DNA from: Clostridium yunnanense
GTDB taxonomy: Bacteria > Bacillota > Clostridia > Clostridiales > Clostridiaceae
Direction of reading: 5' to 3'
Length of the DNA: 64,000 nt
Assembly (NCBI RefSeq): GCF_016595795.1
Contig: NZ_JAENHN010000006.1
Location: 124,001-188,000 of the forward strand
Positions 35,799 to 44,972 of this stretch are shown here, piece after piece (the stretch's first letter is position 1; every line of letters begins with the position of its first letter). The translations under genes were made by a program, and so were the position numbers. A model generated the notes under the pieces. That model had not been told where the DNA came from. It saw only the letters and a list, made by a program, of their open reading frames with translations, and searched no databases.

Positions 35799-36659
35799 TT
35801 ATCTAAGAGGTTTTTTAGTATAATAAGCTAACCCTACTGTAGCTGGTCCTACATGCAATCCTATTACTGGTCCTATATCGCATAACTGTACTTCTGATTT
35901 CACTATTTCTTCTATGGTTTTAGCTAATTCTCTTCCTTCTATCTCTGAATTAATATGGTGCACAACTACTTCACCCAAATTATTTCCATCAATGTCTTTT
36001 CTAAAAGCTTCAACAATAGTATCTATAGCTCTCTTTTTTGTCCTTACTTTTGCGAATATTGAAGTTTTGCCTTGATCAACAGTAAGAATAGGACGTATCT
36101 TCAGAAAAGCTCCTATTAATGCAGAGGCCCCGCCTATTCTACCACCTTTTTTTAGATAATCTAGTGTATTAGGAACAAATAAAAATCTGCTTCTGAGTTT
36201 CATATTTTCTACTGCAGCTACTACATCCTCTATTGATTTTCCTTCATGAGAAGCTTTTGCTGCTGCAAGAACTGCATATCCCATCTGCATGCAATTGGAT
36301 TCAGAATCAAGTATCTCTATTTTACCATCAGGATATTTGTCCAATACCATTTCTTTCACAAGATTAGCACTTGAATATGTACCACTCATCTCAGATGATA
36401 AAAATATACCTACTATTGAGTTTTTCTTCAAAACTTCTTTTTCAAAGATTTTATAAAGGTCTTCCAACCCTGGTTGAGAAGATGTTGGTATCTCATTAGA
36501 TACTAATATTTCTTCATAAAAAGCTGATCTATCCATTGTAATTTCGTTATAACTTTGACCTTGAAATATTACATTTAATGGACATACAGAAATATCATAT
36601 TTTTTAATTAAGTCCTCTGGTATATATGAGGTACTGTCTGTTATTATTTTTATACTCAA
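35799..36659 (-). CDS. DegV family fatty-acid-binding protein
   Basis: A 286-residue DegV protein: KIITDSTSYIPEDL at the N-terminus, SSQPGLEDLYKIFE with the lipid-carboxylate Ser, and the C-terminal IGLHVGPATVGLAYY. DegV/FakB-type proteins bind fatty acids and present them to FakA kinase. Which fatty acid, and whether it works with FakA, cannot be told; no fakA is nearby. The start is TTG after GGAGGTAATCATC. Confidence 0.9.
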   Translation of the reverse strand: MSIKIITDSTSYIPEDLIKKYDISVCPLNVIFQGQSYNEITMDRSAFYEEILVSNEIPTSSQPGLEDLYKIFEKEVLKKNSIVGIFLSSEMSGTYSSANLVKEMVLDKYPDGKIEILDSESNCMQMGYAVLAAAKASHEGKSIEDVVAAVENMKLRSRFLFVPNTLDYLKKGGRIGGASALIGAFLKIRPILTVDQGKTSIFAKVRTKKRAIDTIVEAFRKDIDGNNLGEVVVHHINSEIEGRELAKTIEEIVKSEVQLCDIGPVIGLHVGPATVGLAYYTKKPLR

Positions 36660-36747
36660 GATGATTACCTCCAGTAAGATTCTTTGTCTAAAATTATACT
36701 CTTTTATATAACTTAATACAAATAATTCCTACCACTATATAACTTAT

Positions 36748-36781
36748 AAATGCTTGTAAAAGATAACTTTTACAAGCATTT
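36748..36781. terminator. Terminator VIT-VWA gene/degV
   Basis: AAATGCTTGTAAAAG and CTTTTACAAGCATTT pair perfectly around ATAA, nine bases beyond the stop of the gene at 36790. The T-run is poor, so termination strength is uncertain. Confidence 0.7.
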
Positions 36782-36789
36782 ATAAAATG

Positions 36790-39111
36790 TTACATTAACC
36801 TCAGTATAGCATATTTAGCCGCATCTCTTATATTACCTTTTAAATCATATTGCATGTTTTCAAACAACTGCTCATTTTCAATAGCTTCTGATGTTATAAA
36901 ACTTATTGCTATTTCAGTAATTATATCAAACCTATTCAGTTTCATTAGTCCCTCTAATGCAGCGTATTCGTTATACTTAATTACATCCTTGATTACATTC
37001 ACAGCTTCAACTACATCCTGTTCTGTCTTTGATCTTAATAATCCTTTTTTCTCAACAGCTTTGAATGTACATAATGTTAGAATACAAAGATTTTCATCCA
37101 ATAACTCTTCAACATCAGTTAAGGTTCTAGCTACATACTTTATACCTTTATCAATCTGCTTGTTATAAAGATTTAAATCTTCTTTGCCTAACCCAAAAGC
37201 AATCAATGATAAACAAGTATTTTCTATTCTATCATATAAGGTGCTTTCTTCCGAGTTATCAAACGATCCTTCTGCAAACTGGTTTCTGGCTATAAGTTTT
37301 AATAGTTGATCTCTTGTAATTTCTTTACTTTCTTCAACTTTAGGTTTACTTTTATTCAATTTTTCAGATGTATTATAAAGGAAACGTGGTGAGTCTATGA
37401 AATATCCACTTGTAAAATCCTTAAGCGCTTCTTCAGAAACTATAAGAGGAACTGTCTTCCTAATCGTTGCCCCTAACACTGGTTCCTGGAAGCTTTCTAC
37501 CATAAGAAGTTCTGTCTCTTCACTTAATATTCCACTCTCTTTAGATATTTCTATTATCTTGTTTCTCATTGATTCCGCACTTTCTCCACGCTCGCCCCTC
37601 ATTCTTTCACTTATAGATTCTATACGCATTCTACTCCAAGCTTTTCTGATAAGATCTACGTTTTCTTCTAAGTCAAAAGAGTCCATATTTATAGTAACAC
37701 TGTAATCTTCTTCTCCAACTTTACCTATTATCCTTATATCACCTTCAATTGCTCCTTTAACCAGTGCAAATATGGAGAATTGTTCTCTATCATATAGATA
37801 CTCAATACTTCTTGGGTAAGTCCTTAAAACCTCTAAATTTCCCCAATCAATTTTTAATACATCTATCTGAGGACTGTTGATTCTACTAAATTGTCTTACT
37901 ACCAAATCTTCAATTTTTTCATCATAATAAATAAATTCTGGCTTTCCATACCCTATCTCAGCGATTCTGTTTATAAAGTAACTATTTACTGAGGTATCCA
38001 TACCAAATGGGAATATTCTATTATCACCAATATTTTCTTTCACATAATTTAAGATGATATCTTCTTCTTCATCCTCTACATTATCATCTGTAAATAACAG
38101 AATAGTAGAATCCCCTTGCTTATTTTTCTCATTTAAAGCTATCTTTAAAGCTTCAATTAGGTTTTCTTCCTCACTGCTTGGTGAAAGCGAATTAATAAAT
38201 TCACTAGCTTTTCTTAAGTTTTCTTGATTATATGGTACTTTTCCTTGTTCTGAAAAAGTTAAAATTTCCTCATCAAAAGCTATAATATTAAAGGTATCGT
38301 TGTCATCTAGATTTCTTAAACAAAGCTGAAGGGCATTCTTTCCTTGTTCTAGCTTTTCTCCCATCATCGAGTTTGATTTGTCTAAAATGAACATATAATT
38401 ATTTCCACTATCATCTATTTCTTCATCAAGCTTTGGAAAAATACTTAAGTAAAGTATTGACTCTTCTTTTTCTTCATCTACGGTATAATACATACCACTT
38501 GCTTCTATAGGACATTTTTCTGTTAGATCAAGTACAAAATCTCTATCTAAGAGTTCTCCATCCTCAAGAGTTATCTTACATAAAGTTTCATCTTCTCTCT
38601 CTATATTTATTTTATGTGAAGCTGATTCTATAAGCATCTCTCCCATGGATTTAACTATGATACTAAAATAGAACTTATTAGGTATTACTCCATTGGTCAT
38701 TATCTTAGGAAGTACTAAGCTATACCCGTCATCCTCATAAGGCATATGATCCATATAAGATACTTTTATTTTCACTAGCTCACTAGGTAATATATCTTTT
38801 ATAGTTAGTTTATATAAATTATTCTCATAACTTTCTAATTTGAGAGGGTTAATACCATCCAGAAGTGCATCATTATAAATCTTCTCTACATCAGCTTTTC
38901 CTTCAACTACAGACTCTAAAATTCTGTCTCCTACTCTAACTTCTAAGCCAGTAAGCACCCCAGTTTCTGTCATCGGAAAAGCGTATTCTCCATCTATTGT
39001 TTTTCCAGTATTGTTTTTAAATGATTGAGATAATGTGAATTCTACAAATTCACCGCATATATGACCATTAATACTCAATCTTTCTACTGTTACATCACTT
39101 AAGCTCATCAT
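36790..39111 (-). CDS. VIT and von Willebrand factor A domain protein
   Basis: A 773-residue protein with the domain order of inter-alpha-trypsin inhibitor heavy chains: a VIT domain (~1-135), then a VWA domain (~237-410) with the MIDAS metal site DKSNS at 244-248 and FTDDN later, then ~350 residues without a recognised domain. There is no signal peptide, so it is probably cytosolic and binds a protein partner through a metal. Function in bacteria is poorly known. The first of two ATGs follows AGGAGG. Neighbours give no clue. Confidence 0.88.
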   Translation of the reverse strand: MMSLSDVTVERLSINGHICGEFVEFTLSQSFKNNTGKTIDGEYAFPMTETGVLTGLEVRVGDRILESVVEGKADVEKIYNDALLDGINPLKLESYENNLYKLTIKDILPSELVKIKVSYMDHMPYEDDGYSLVLPKIMTNGVIPNKFYFSIIVKSMGEMLIESASHKINIEREDETLCKITLEDGELLDRDFVLDLTEKCPIEASGMYYTVDEEKEESILYLSIFPKLDEEIDDSGNNYMFILDKSNSMMGEKLEQGKNALQLCLRNLDDNDTFNIIAFDEEILTFSEQGKVPYNQENLRKASEFINSLSPSSEEENLIEALKIALNEKNKQGDSTILLFTDDNVEDEEEDIILNYVKENIGDNRIFPFGMDTSVNSYFINRIAEIGYGKPEFIYYDEKIEDLVVRQFSRINSPQIDVLKIDWGNLEVLRTYPRSIEYLYDREQFSIFALVKGAIEGDIRIIGKVGEEDYSVTINMDSFDLEENVDLIRKAWSRMRIESISERMRGERGESAESMRNKIIEISKESGILSEETELLMVESFQEPVLGATIRKTVPLIVSEEALKDFTSGYFIDSPRFLYNTSEKLNKSKPKVEESKEITRDQLLKLIARNQFAEGSFDNSEESTLYDRIENTCLSLIAFGLGKEDLNLYNKQIDKGIKYVARTLTDVEELLDENLCILTLCTFKAVEKKGLLRSKTEQDVVEAVNVIKDVIKYNEYAALEGLMKLNRFDIITEIAISFITSEAIENEQLFENMQYDLKGNIRDAAKYAILRLM

Positions 39112-39523
39112 CTCGTTGCCTCCTACATCCTTCTATATTGCCTATCTTTATGATAGTTATATTTAATTTCATTAATAACTAAGCTATATTAAATTTCATT
39201 AGTGGATTAATCATAACTTAAAAGTTATCTATAGTTTTGCTCACCATATTTTTCTAGTCTTTTTTAAATTTTATTTCTAATTTTCATAATTGTAAAGAGT
39301 TTTTTTAATATTCTCAAAATAATAGTTTAGACAAAATCACTTAAATAGATTCTTTAAATCAGACTTTATTATAATTTTTTACTGTATCACCATAAAAGGC
39401 GTCTGAAAGCATTTAAACATATAGTTTTAATTGGCATAAATTTTTTTACTTTCATTTACAGCAAAAAGAGCATAGTATATTAAATCTACGCTCCTCTAAA
39501 AATATTTTTTAAACAGTAAATAT
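39112..39523. other. Intergenic region with repeat copy G
   Basis: This 412-base gap contains the upstream region of the VIT-VWA gene, repeat copy G and an imperfect hairpin GAGCATAG/CTACGCTC (39468-39495) that probably ends the DUF4003 gene. Confidence 0.5.
39375..39467 (+). repeat. Dispersed repeat family 1, copy G (core only)
   Basis: The core runs from TTTTTTACTGTAT (39375) to TTTACAGCAAAAA and ends in the A-tract of the hairpin at 39468. The interior is more diverged than in copy B. The T and H modules are absent. Confidence 0.7.
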
Positions 39524-40516
39524 TTAGCTAGACGCTGAGGATGCACTTGCTGCTGCTGCACAAGCTGCTGCAGCAGCTGCCTGTTGTTGTGCTATCAATA
39601 TAGCATGTATGGTATTCCCTACTGATATCTGTAAAATACCATTCTTTATATTATCTACATAATAGCTAGATACTATAGTTGCTGCAATCATAGTTCTATT
39701 TGATGTATCTAAACTCCAAAATCCATATCCATCTACCGAATGTATATAATCATAAACCTCTTTTATTTCAGAAACTAATTTATCAACATCAGTAGACAAT
39801 AATGCAAGAAGCCCTAAAGTTGCTAACGCATCATATCTAAGCTTACACTTTTCACCTTTTAATTTTTCATATAAAGCTACAGTTCTTCTGCAGTTTTCTT
39901 GTACATCCTCTTCACTTAAAGCTAGTATATGAGATAAGGTCTGCAATGAATTCCCCTTATAAAAACCATCTTTACTCAATACATCGTAATATTTTTCTAT
40001 TTTACTTAAAGTCTCTTCAATATCAAAATCTGTAGTTGCGAGTATTGCTGCATAAACATAGTCATCAGCAGATGTTATCCAAAAGTGATTTTTCTTCATT
40101 CCATCATAATATCTGGTCATTCTTTCAATACTTTTGTTCCACTGAGCTTTCTCAGAACCAGCAGCTATTGTATAAGCTGCCATAGGTAGATATGTGCTAC
40201 TTTTAAAACCGCTACTTTTCATAAGCTCATATACAGCTTGAACATCACTGAACGAATCTGCATAGTTTTCCTCACCAGATAATAAGTTTACAAAAATCAA
40301 TTCATTTGTCCCTCTAAAATATGATATCCAACTAGTATGTGTCCTTATATAATCTCTTATCCTTAGTAAATTTTCCATTTCAGTCTTTCTATTATCTATA
40401 GCAAGTGACATTGCTATGAAGTGCTTAACTAAATTAGCTTCCCATCTAAATCCATGTTTTAATTTATGAAAATTATCGATCATTAGGTTAGTTCTATCAG
40501 CAATTAACGAATTCAT
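39524..40516 (-). CDS. DUF4003 family protein
   Basis: A 330-residue soluble helical protein matching DUF4003: an N-terminal FRWEANLVKHFIAMSLA, TSWISYFRGTNELIFVNLL, and repeated helical units thereafter. The last 25 residues are almost only Ala, Ser and Gln, a low-complexity tail. The ATG at 40516 follows GGAGGGTGTT; an ATG 12 bases earlier lies on the ribosome binding site. Function is unknown. Confidence 0.8.
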   Translation of the reverse strand: MNSLIADRTNLMIDNFHKLKHGFRWEANLVKHFIAMSLAIDNRKTEMENLLRIRDYIRTHTSWISYFRGTNELIFVNLLSGEENYADSFSDVQAVYELMKSSGFKSSTYLPMAAYTIAAGSEKAQWNKSIERMTRYYDGMKKNHFWITSADDYVYAAILATTDFDIEETLSKIEKYYDVLSKDGFYKGNSLQTLSHILALSEEDVQENCRRTVALYEKLKGEKCKLRYDALATLGLLALLSTDVDKLVSEIKEVYDYIHSVDGYGFWSLDTSNRTMIAATIVSSYYVDNIKNGILQISVGNTIHAILIAQQQAAAAAACAAAASASSASS

Positions 40517-40744
40517 AACACCCTCCATATTAAACGGTAATAAATAACTCTTTACACAATATAATAATACATATTACTTTATTTGTAAATGGTCTTTTTG
40601 TTAAGTTTTCTTATATTTTTTAATATCTCTAATTATTAACCAGAATTCACGTGACTCAAATTTCACCATTAAGATTAAATAATAGATATTTTCAGTTTTT
40701 TCTGTACTCTATCTATATACATCAAAAAGCCTTTTTATTCCACA

Positions 40745-40906
40745 TAGTAACACTACAACAATAGTCATAAATAACTCCTAAAACCATTGAAATTTCTAAG
40801 TTTACCAACTTAAAATTTTTATACTTCCTCACAAAAAAGACAAGCTCTTTCCCATTATATTTTATTAAGGCTTTGCCTTAACTAGTTATTCCTTTACAGT
40901 AAAAAA
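40745..40906 (+). repeat. Dispersed repeat family 1, copy H (core with insertion)
   Basis: The core (ATAGTCATAA, CCTAAAACCATTGAAATTT, TATACTTCCT) is interrupted near 40830 by about 60 bases carrying the small hairpin TAAGGC-TTT-GCCTTA. It resumes as TCCTTTACAGTAAAAAAA, which runs into the terminator at 40906. Confidence 0.7.
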
Positions 40907-40946
40907 ACACTGAATTTATCAATATAATATTGATGAATCCAGTGTC
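40906..40946. terminator. Terminator of the GNAT gene
   Basis: ACACTG, ATTTATCAAT and their complements ATTGATGAAT and CAGTGT form a long hairpin with one bulge. An A-tract on the left gives a T-run on the minus strand. Confidence 0.82.
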
Positions 40947-40958
40947 TACTTCTTAACA

Positions 40959-41510
40959 TTAAACTTTAATACTCTCTATCCACTCATCTTTTAATAAACC
41001 GTATAAGTACATAGAATATCTTTTGTAATCTCTTAATATAAACTCTCTATATTCTCCCTCTCTCTTAAACCCAACAGATTCATATAATTTTATAGCACTA
41101 GTATTGTACGCCAATACATTTAATTGAATCCTATGAAGATTAAGCTCAGCAAATCCAAAATCTATTAAAAGTCTTATAGCTTCTTTTCCAAGACCTTTAT
41201 TTCTATATTTTAAATTTCCTATGCCTATAAAGAGTGTCGCTACCCTATTACTCCATATTATATCATCAAATCCTATAACACCAATTATCTCATTTGAAGA
41301 CACATCCCTTATTGCAAATATCATTCGCTCTTGTGTTCCTTTAAATTCTTCAAAGACTTCTTGGACTTCTTTTTCTCCTTTTGGAATAGAAGGAATCATA
41401 TCATAATATCTCAAAAAATCCGAATCATCATACCATGAATTAATGTACGTAAAATCTTCATCTTTAACTGAACCAAGCTTTACATTTTCACCTTTAAGTA
41501 GCACTTTCAT
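40959..41510 (-). CDS. GNAT N-acetyltransferase (RimJ/RimL-like)
   Basis: A 183-residue acetyltransferase with the acetyl-CoA loop RNKGLGKEA and the late segments LHRIQLNVLAYNTSAIKLYE and GFKREGEYRE, typical of the RimJ/RimL group that modifies protein N-termini or amines. The substrate is unknown. It lies 12 bases after the DUF2156 gene and is probably in the same operon. ATG follows GAGGTG. Confidence 0.88.
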   Translation of the reverse strand: MKVLLKGENVKLGSVKDEDFTYINSWYDDSDFLRYYDMIPSIPKGEKEVQEVFEEFKGTQERMIFAIRDVSSNEIIGVIGFDDIIWSNRVATLFIGIGNLKYRNKGLGKEAIRLLIDFGFAELNLHRIQLNVLAYNTSAIKLYESVGFKREGEYREFILRDYKRYSMYLYGLLKDEWIESIKV

Positions 41511-41522
41511 ACGATAGCACCT

Positions 41523-42419
41523 CTATATATTAACAATATATTTCCTTTCAAGTCTTATTGGTTGATAAGCTAGCTTTGCCTTTCTAAGTCCTGGAATACC
41601 TCTATCTTCTTCTCTATTTATATATTTTATATCACCTAAATACTCACTCACAAAAGACCTGTTTATAAAAGCATAAATTCCTTGATAATCTATATTTCCT
41701 TTTTCTATGTGTATTATTGCCATATTATCATTTACTATCTCACCTATAGTAAATCCAACAATCTCATCATCAACATATACAGCTATACCTATAGCGTTTA
41801 GGGACTCAAGATTTTCTAGTACTTCTTTAACACCTTGTTCTTCTATTACTAACTGCTCGTCTAATTGATCTTTTTCTATATTCCATTTTGTTTCGAAGGC
41901 TATGCAGTCTTCTATTACCTTCTCATCTCTTATATCTCTTATCTCATATTTATAACTTTTTACAAATTGATTATATTTATTTTTTTTGCTATGAAGCTTT
42001 TTCCCAGATAAGGTAGCTAACTTTTCCGTCTCATATATATAGTCGAAATTATCCTCATCTTCTTCTATTACGAGCTCTTCCCCATATAATTCCTTTAACT
42101 TTATTAAAAAGTTTTCCTCAATATCTCTAAAAAGAGTCCTAATATTAGAATCATCTTTTTTTATATTTATTAATTCATTTATTATAGACCTCAGATTATC
42201 ATTTGTATAACCAATAGGCTCCATAAAATATGTTCCTGTATGCTTCTCAGTCTTTTTTATGATCAATGCTCCCTGGCAAAAACCGAATTCAACTTTAAAT
42301 AGATTTTTCCATAAATATAAGGTTAAATATGAATATTCATATGTTGAAAACTTATAATCTTTTAAATATTTCTGAAATATATCCTTATCACTAAGCTCTA
42401 ATGTTTTGAACTGTATCAT
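41523..42419 (-). CDS. DUF2156 (LPG synthetase C-terminal-like) protein
   Basis: A 298-residue protein built from two GNAT-like folds, the arrangement of DUF2156 and lysyl-phosphatidylglycerol synthase C-terminal domains. Visible are the N-terminal FSTYEYSYLTLYLWKNLF and the C-terminal NREEDRGIPGLRKAKLAYQP. There are no membrane segments. It may transfer an aminoacyl or acyl group, but the substrate is unknown. ATG at 42419 is after AGAGGAGG. The GNAT gene follows. Confidence 0.82.
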   Translation of the reverse strand: MIQFKTLELSDKDIFQKYLKDYKFSTYEYSYLTLYLWKNLFKVEFGFCQGALIIKKTEKHTGTYFMEPIGYTNDNLRSIINELINIKKDDSNIRTLFRDIEENFLIKLKELYGEELVIEEDEDNFDYIYETEKLATLSGKKLHSKKNKYNQFVKSYKYEIRDIRDEKVIEDCIAFETKWNIEKDQLDEQLVIEEQGVKEVLENLESLNAIGIAVYVDDEIVGFTIGEIVNDNMAIIHIEKGNIDYQGIYAFINRSFVSEYLGDIKYINREEDRGIPGLRKAKLAYQPIRLERKYIVNI

Positions 42420-42507
42420 TGGTATCCTCCTCTGATGTCTACATAACACCATGATTGTCTTAAAAATACTAATTATTATATATTATGAATTATATCTTAA
42501 ATTTCAT

Positions 42508-42717
42508 CTAATTTACCATAGGATATACTCCATTGTCTTCTGATTTCATCCATTTTGCTAAAGCAATAATGTTATTGAACTGATTAGCAGAATCTTCTGC
42601 ACTATTATAAGCCCGAAAACCTGCTTCATATATTTCTACACTCACTTCCTTTAATGGTATTGCAAAATCCTTTGCAATAAACTCTGGTCCTAATATAGAC
42701 CATTTTAAACTTTTCAT
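42508..42717 (-). CDS. Small hypothetical protein
   Basis: A 69-residue protein preceded by AGGCGGTG. It is predicted to be mostly helical with no cysteines or membrane segment. I do not recognise the family. It stands alone, 89 bases upstream of the DUF2156 gene. Confidence 0.6.
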   Translation of the reverse strand: MKSLKWSILGPEFIAKDFAIPLKEVSVEIYEAGFRAYNSAEDSANQFNNIIALAKWMKSEDNGVYPMVN

Positions 42718-42828
42718 AAATACACCGCCTAAACAATTACTAATTATAATCTACTATAATTATACAACCTACTTTGATATTTTAACAAATATAATTTGGC
42801 AGTTTATCCTTATAAATAGTCTATAGCT

Positions 42829-43809
42829 TCAATTTCCTTTAAAGTTTATTGTTTTTACTGCTCCATCAAAAGCCAAGGATGTATTTTTAAAAACATTATC
42901 AGCATTCTCAATATATTCTCCTGGATTCATCATAGCTGGACTATAGTGAGTTATTATCAGTTCATAAGCTTCAGCTTCCTTGGCAATAGTTGCGCTTTCT
43001 CTAAAGGTCATATGTTTGTTTTTAATGGCTTTTTCTATATCTTCATCAGCTCCATACGTACCTTCGCATACTAACAAATCACTCCCCTCAACAAATCCTC
43101 TTATGCTTTCTATTGGTCTTGTATCTGTTATATAGCTTATCTTTAGACCTTTCCTATCTTCAGCTAAAACCATAGAAGGAGTGTATGTCTTTCCTTCAAA
43201 ATCTTGAGGCTCATTCTTTTGTAATTTGCTCCATAACACTTTAGGGACTTGATTATCAATAGCTTTATCTACATCAAACTTAGGAGATCTTCTAATATAA
43301 AAACTATAACCAATACATGGACTGGAATGTTCCAGTTCTAACGTCCTTATCTCTAGTTGAGCTTTACGTTCTTGGTTTCCTTCTGTTAATAGATTTATAT
43401 CGTTTTGAAATAAAACAGCTTTATTTTTTTCAAAGTCTACTAATATAGAGTCTTTAGGGTTCTCAATTATAAAAACTTCAAAAGCTAAGTAAGGAATAAC
43501 TACCTTTAGTCCATTCATAACTTCGTATAGGCCTGCAGGTCCTATTATATACATAGGTTCTTCTCTACCACTATTACTTATAGTTGCTAAAAGTCCTGGC
43601 AATCCAAGTATATGATCCCCATGAAAATGAGTTATGCAAATTATATCTATTGATTTAAATCCCCATCCTAGCCTTCTCATAGCTACTTGAGTTCCTTCAC
43701 CACAATCAATAAGTATCTTCCTACCATTATACTTAAGCAACATTGAAGCCAGAAACCGTTCAGGCATTGGCATAGTTCCTCCACATCCTAAAAATGCCAC
43801 ATCTAACAT
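42829..43809 (-). CDS. rnz: Ribonuclease Z
   Basis: A 326-residue metallo-beta-lactamase-fold endonuclease that matures tRNA 3' ends. The metal site HFHGDH is at 61-66. The later ligands are in LEHSSPCIGY, SYITDTRPI and ITHYSP. ATG follows GAGAGG. It is monocistronic. Confidence 0.93.
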   Translation of the reverse strand: MLDVAFLGCGGTMPMPERFLASMLLKYNGRKILIDCGEGTQVAMRRLGWGFKSIDIICITHFHGDHILGLPGLLATISNSGREEPMYIIGPAGLYEVMNGLKVVIPYLAFEVFIIENPKDSILVDFEKNKAVLFQNDINLLTEGNQERKAQLEIRTLELEHSSPCIGYSFYIRRSPKFDVDKAIDNQVPKVLWSKLQKNEPQDFEGKTYTPSMVLAEDRKGLKISYITDTRPIESIRGFVEGSDLLVCEGTYGADEDIEKAIKNKHMTFRESATIAKEAEAYELIITHYSPAMMNPGEYIENADNVFKNTSLAFDGAVKTINFKGN

Positions 43810-44232
43810 TTTAATTACCTCTCTTTTTTATTTTTTCAGTTTAACTCTAGATGAACCACTTCATAATTGAATTTATATTTTCAAATTCTCCTCTCAGAAC
43901 CCAGAGGAGTTTTGAAAATAGATTTCGGATTGAAATGGTTCATCTTTAATATAATCACATATCTTTATAAATAGCATTTTAATTGAATAATATATACCGA
44001 ATTTTTAATTATAGTTTCTAAAATACACCGGTTTAATTCCAGTCATATATTTACAAGTATTGTGTTAAGTTGTACTATTAAAGTAAGAATTTTAAGAATT
44101 ATATAAAAACAAATTAAAGTATATGCATATGATTATAATTATACAATTATTTTTATATATTCATGCAAACCAAAATAGTTTCTATCAAGTTTTTAATAAA
44201 TATATAAATCATTTAATTTTGGAGGTAATATA
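43810..44232. other. Divergent region rnz/TerB-like gene
   Basis: A 423-base gap with family-2 repeat copy 3 near rnz. The rest is AT-rich promoter DNA without recognised structure. Confidence 0.5.
43850..43944 (+). repeat. Dispersed hairpin repeat family 2, copy 3
   Basis: A 95-base imperfect palindrome with ends GATGAACCA (43850-43858) and TGGTTCATC (43936-43944) and a strong apex CTCCTCT/AGAGGAG. The overall plan and size match the copies at 19922 and 35511. The apex sequence is unrelated to theirs. Confidence 0.78.
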
Positions 44233-44673
44233 ATGTTTTTAAACGAATTATCAAAAAAAGAATCAATACTATTTATTAACCTAGTTAAAAATCTAGCAAA
44301 TGTAGACAAAGTATTTTCAGAAAAAGAAGAACAGCTACTATCTGATTATTTAGAAGAACTTTCTTTAAATAGCTCAGAGGTGGATTCATTATCCTTTGAT
44401 GACTCTATAAAGGCTTTAGCTTCTTCTACTTCAAGAATACAAAATATAATATATTTCGAATTAGTTGGCCTTGCTCTTGTAGACGGTTTGTACTCTGTAG
44501 AAGAAACCACATTTTTATCTAAGGTTGCAGATGCATTTAACATTAATGAAGCGAAACAAACTTCTTTCCTTAACTTTTTTAAGGATATAAAAGATTTATA
44601 TGAAATAACAGTTGTAGATTATGAAAGTAAAATTTCAGAACTAAAGGTTAGAATCTCAGAATTGTTGGTTTAA
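44233..44673 (+). CDS. TerB-like helical protein
   Basis: A 146-residue all-helical protein resembling the TerB tellurite-resistance fold: LVKNLANVDKVFSEKEEQLL and VGLALVDGLYSVEETTFL are the paired acidic helix-turn segments typical of that fold, where they bind metal. Stand-alone TerB-like proteins are common and not evidence of tellurite resistance; no other ter gene is near. ATG follows GGAGGTAATATA. Confidence 0.72.
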   Translation: MFLNELSKKESILFINLVKNLANVDKVFSEKEEQLLSDYLEELSLNSSEVDSLSFDDSIKALASSTSRIQNIIYFELVGLALVDGLYSVEETTFLSKVADAFNINEAKQTSFLNFFKDIKDLYEITVVDYESKISELKVRISELLV

Positions 44674-44772
44674 TAAAAAAATCGATGAGACGAACCTCTT
44701 TAGTGAGCTTTTTAACGTATCTGCCTTTCCGAGTACACATGAGGAAAACTTGGCAGGCGAATAAGTTTTAAT
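44674..44772 (+). repeat. Dispersed repeat family 1, copy D (T and H modules)
   Basis: T with a degraded left arm is followed by TAGTGAGCTTTTTAACG, H (44721-44756, CTGCCTTTCC to GGCAG) and the linker GCGAATAAGTTTTAATT. The core is missing. It begins at the stop codon of the TerB-like gene. Confidence 0.75.
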
Positions 44773-44881
44773 TATCATTTACCTTATATTGTATTTCAAG
44801 CTCGTTACAGATTTAATTGGATTTTAAATCCCTAAAGAATAAAATATTACAAAAAAGGAATACAAAAGATAATGAATCTCA

Positions 44882-44910
44882 TTTACACCTTCCTCTAACT
44901 ATGATATAAT
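44882..44910 (+). promoter_or_regulatory. Promoter of the S4 gene
   Basis: TTTACA (44882-44887), a 17-base spacer, and TATAAT (44905-44910), leaving a leader of about 56 bases. Confidence 0.7.
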
Positions 44911-44972
44911 TTTTCTTGGCTGTCTGGTATAAAATTTGAAACCGCGAAAATATATATTATTGGAGGATTCAA

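Larger units (their letters stand above)
40517..40958. other. Intergenic region with repeat copy H
   Basis: A 442-base gap holding the DUF4003 upstream region, repeat copy H with its insertion, and the terminator at 40906. No gene was found. Confidence 0.5.

Noticed and set aside
39524-39610. Ala/Ser-rich end of the DUF4003 gene as a frameshift artefact
   Set aside because: The frame is continuous, the GCT/GCA repeats are in phase with the gene and a stop follows, so it is taken as a genuine low-complexity tail.
44233-44673. Tellurite resistance from the TerB-like gene
   Set aside because: The fold is shared by many stand-alone proteins and no other ter genes are nearby.
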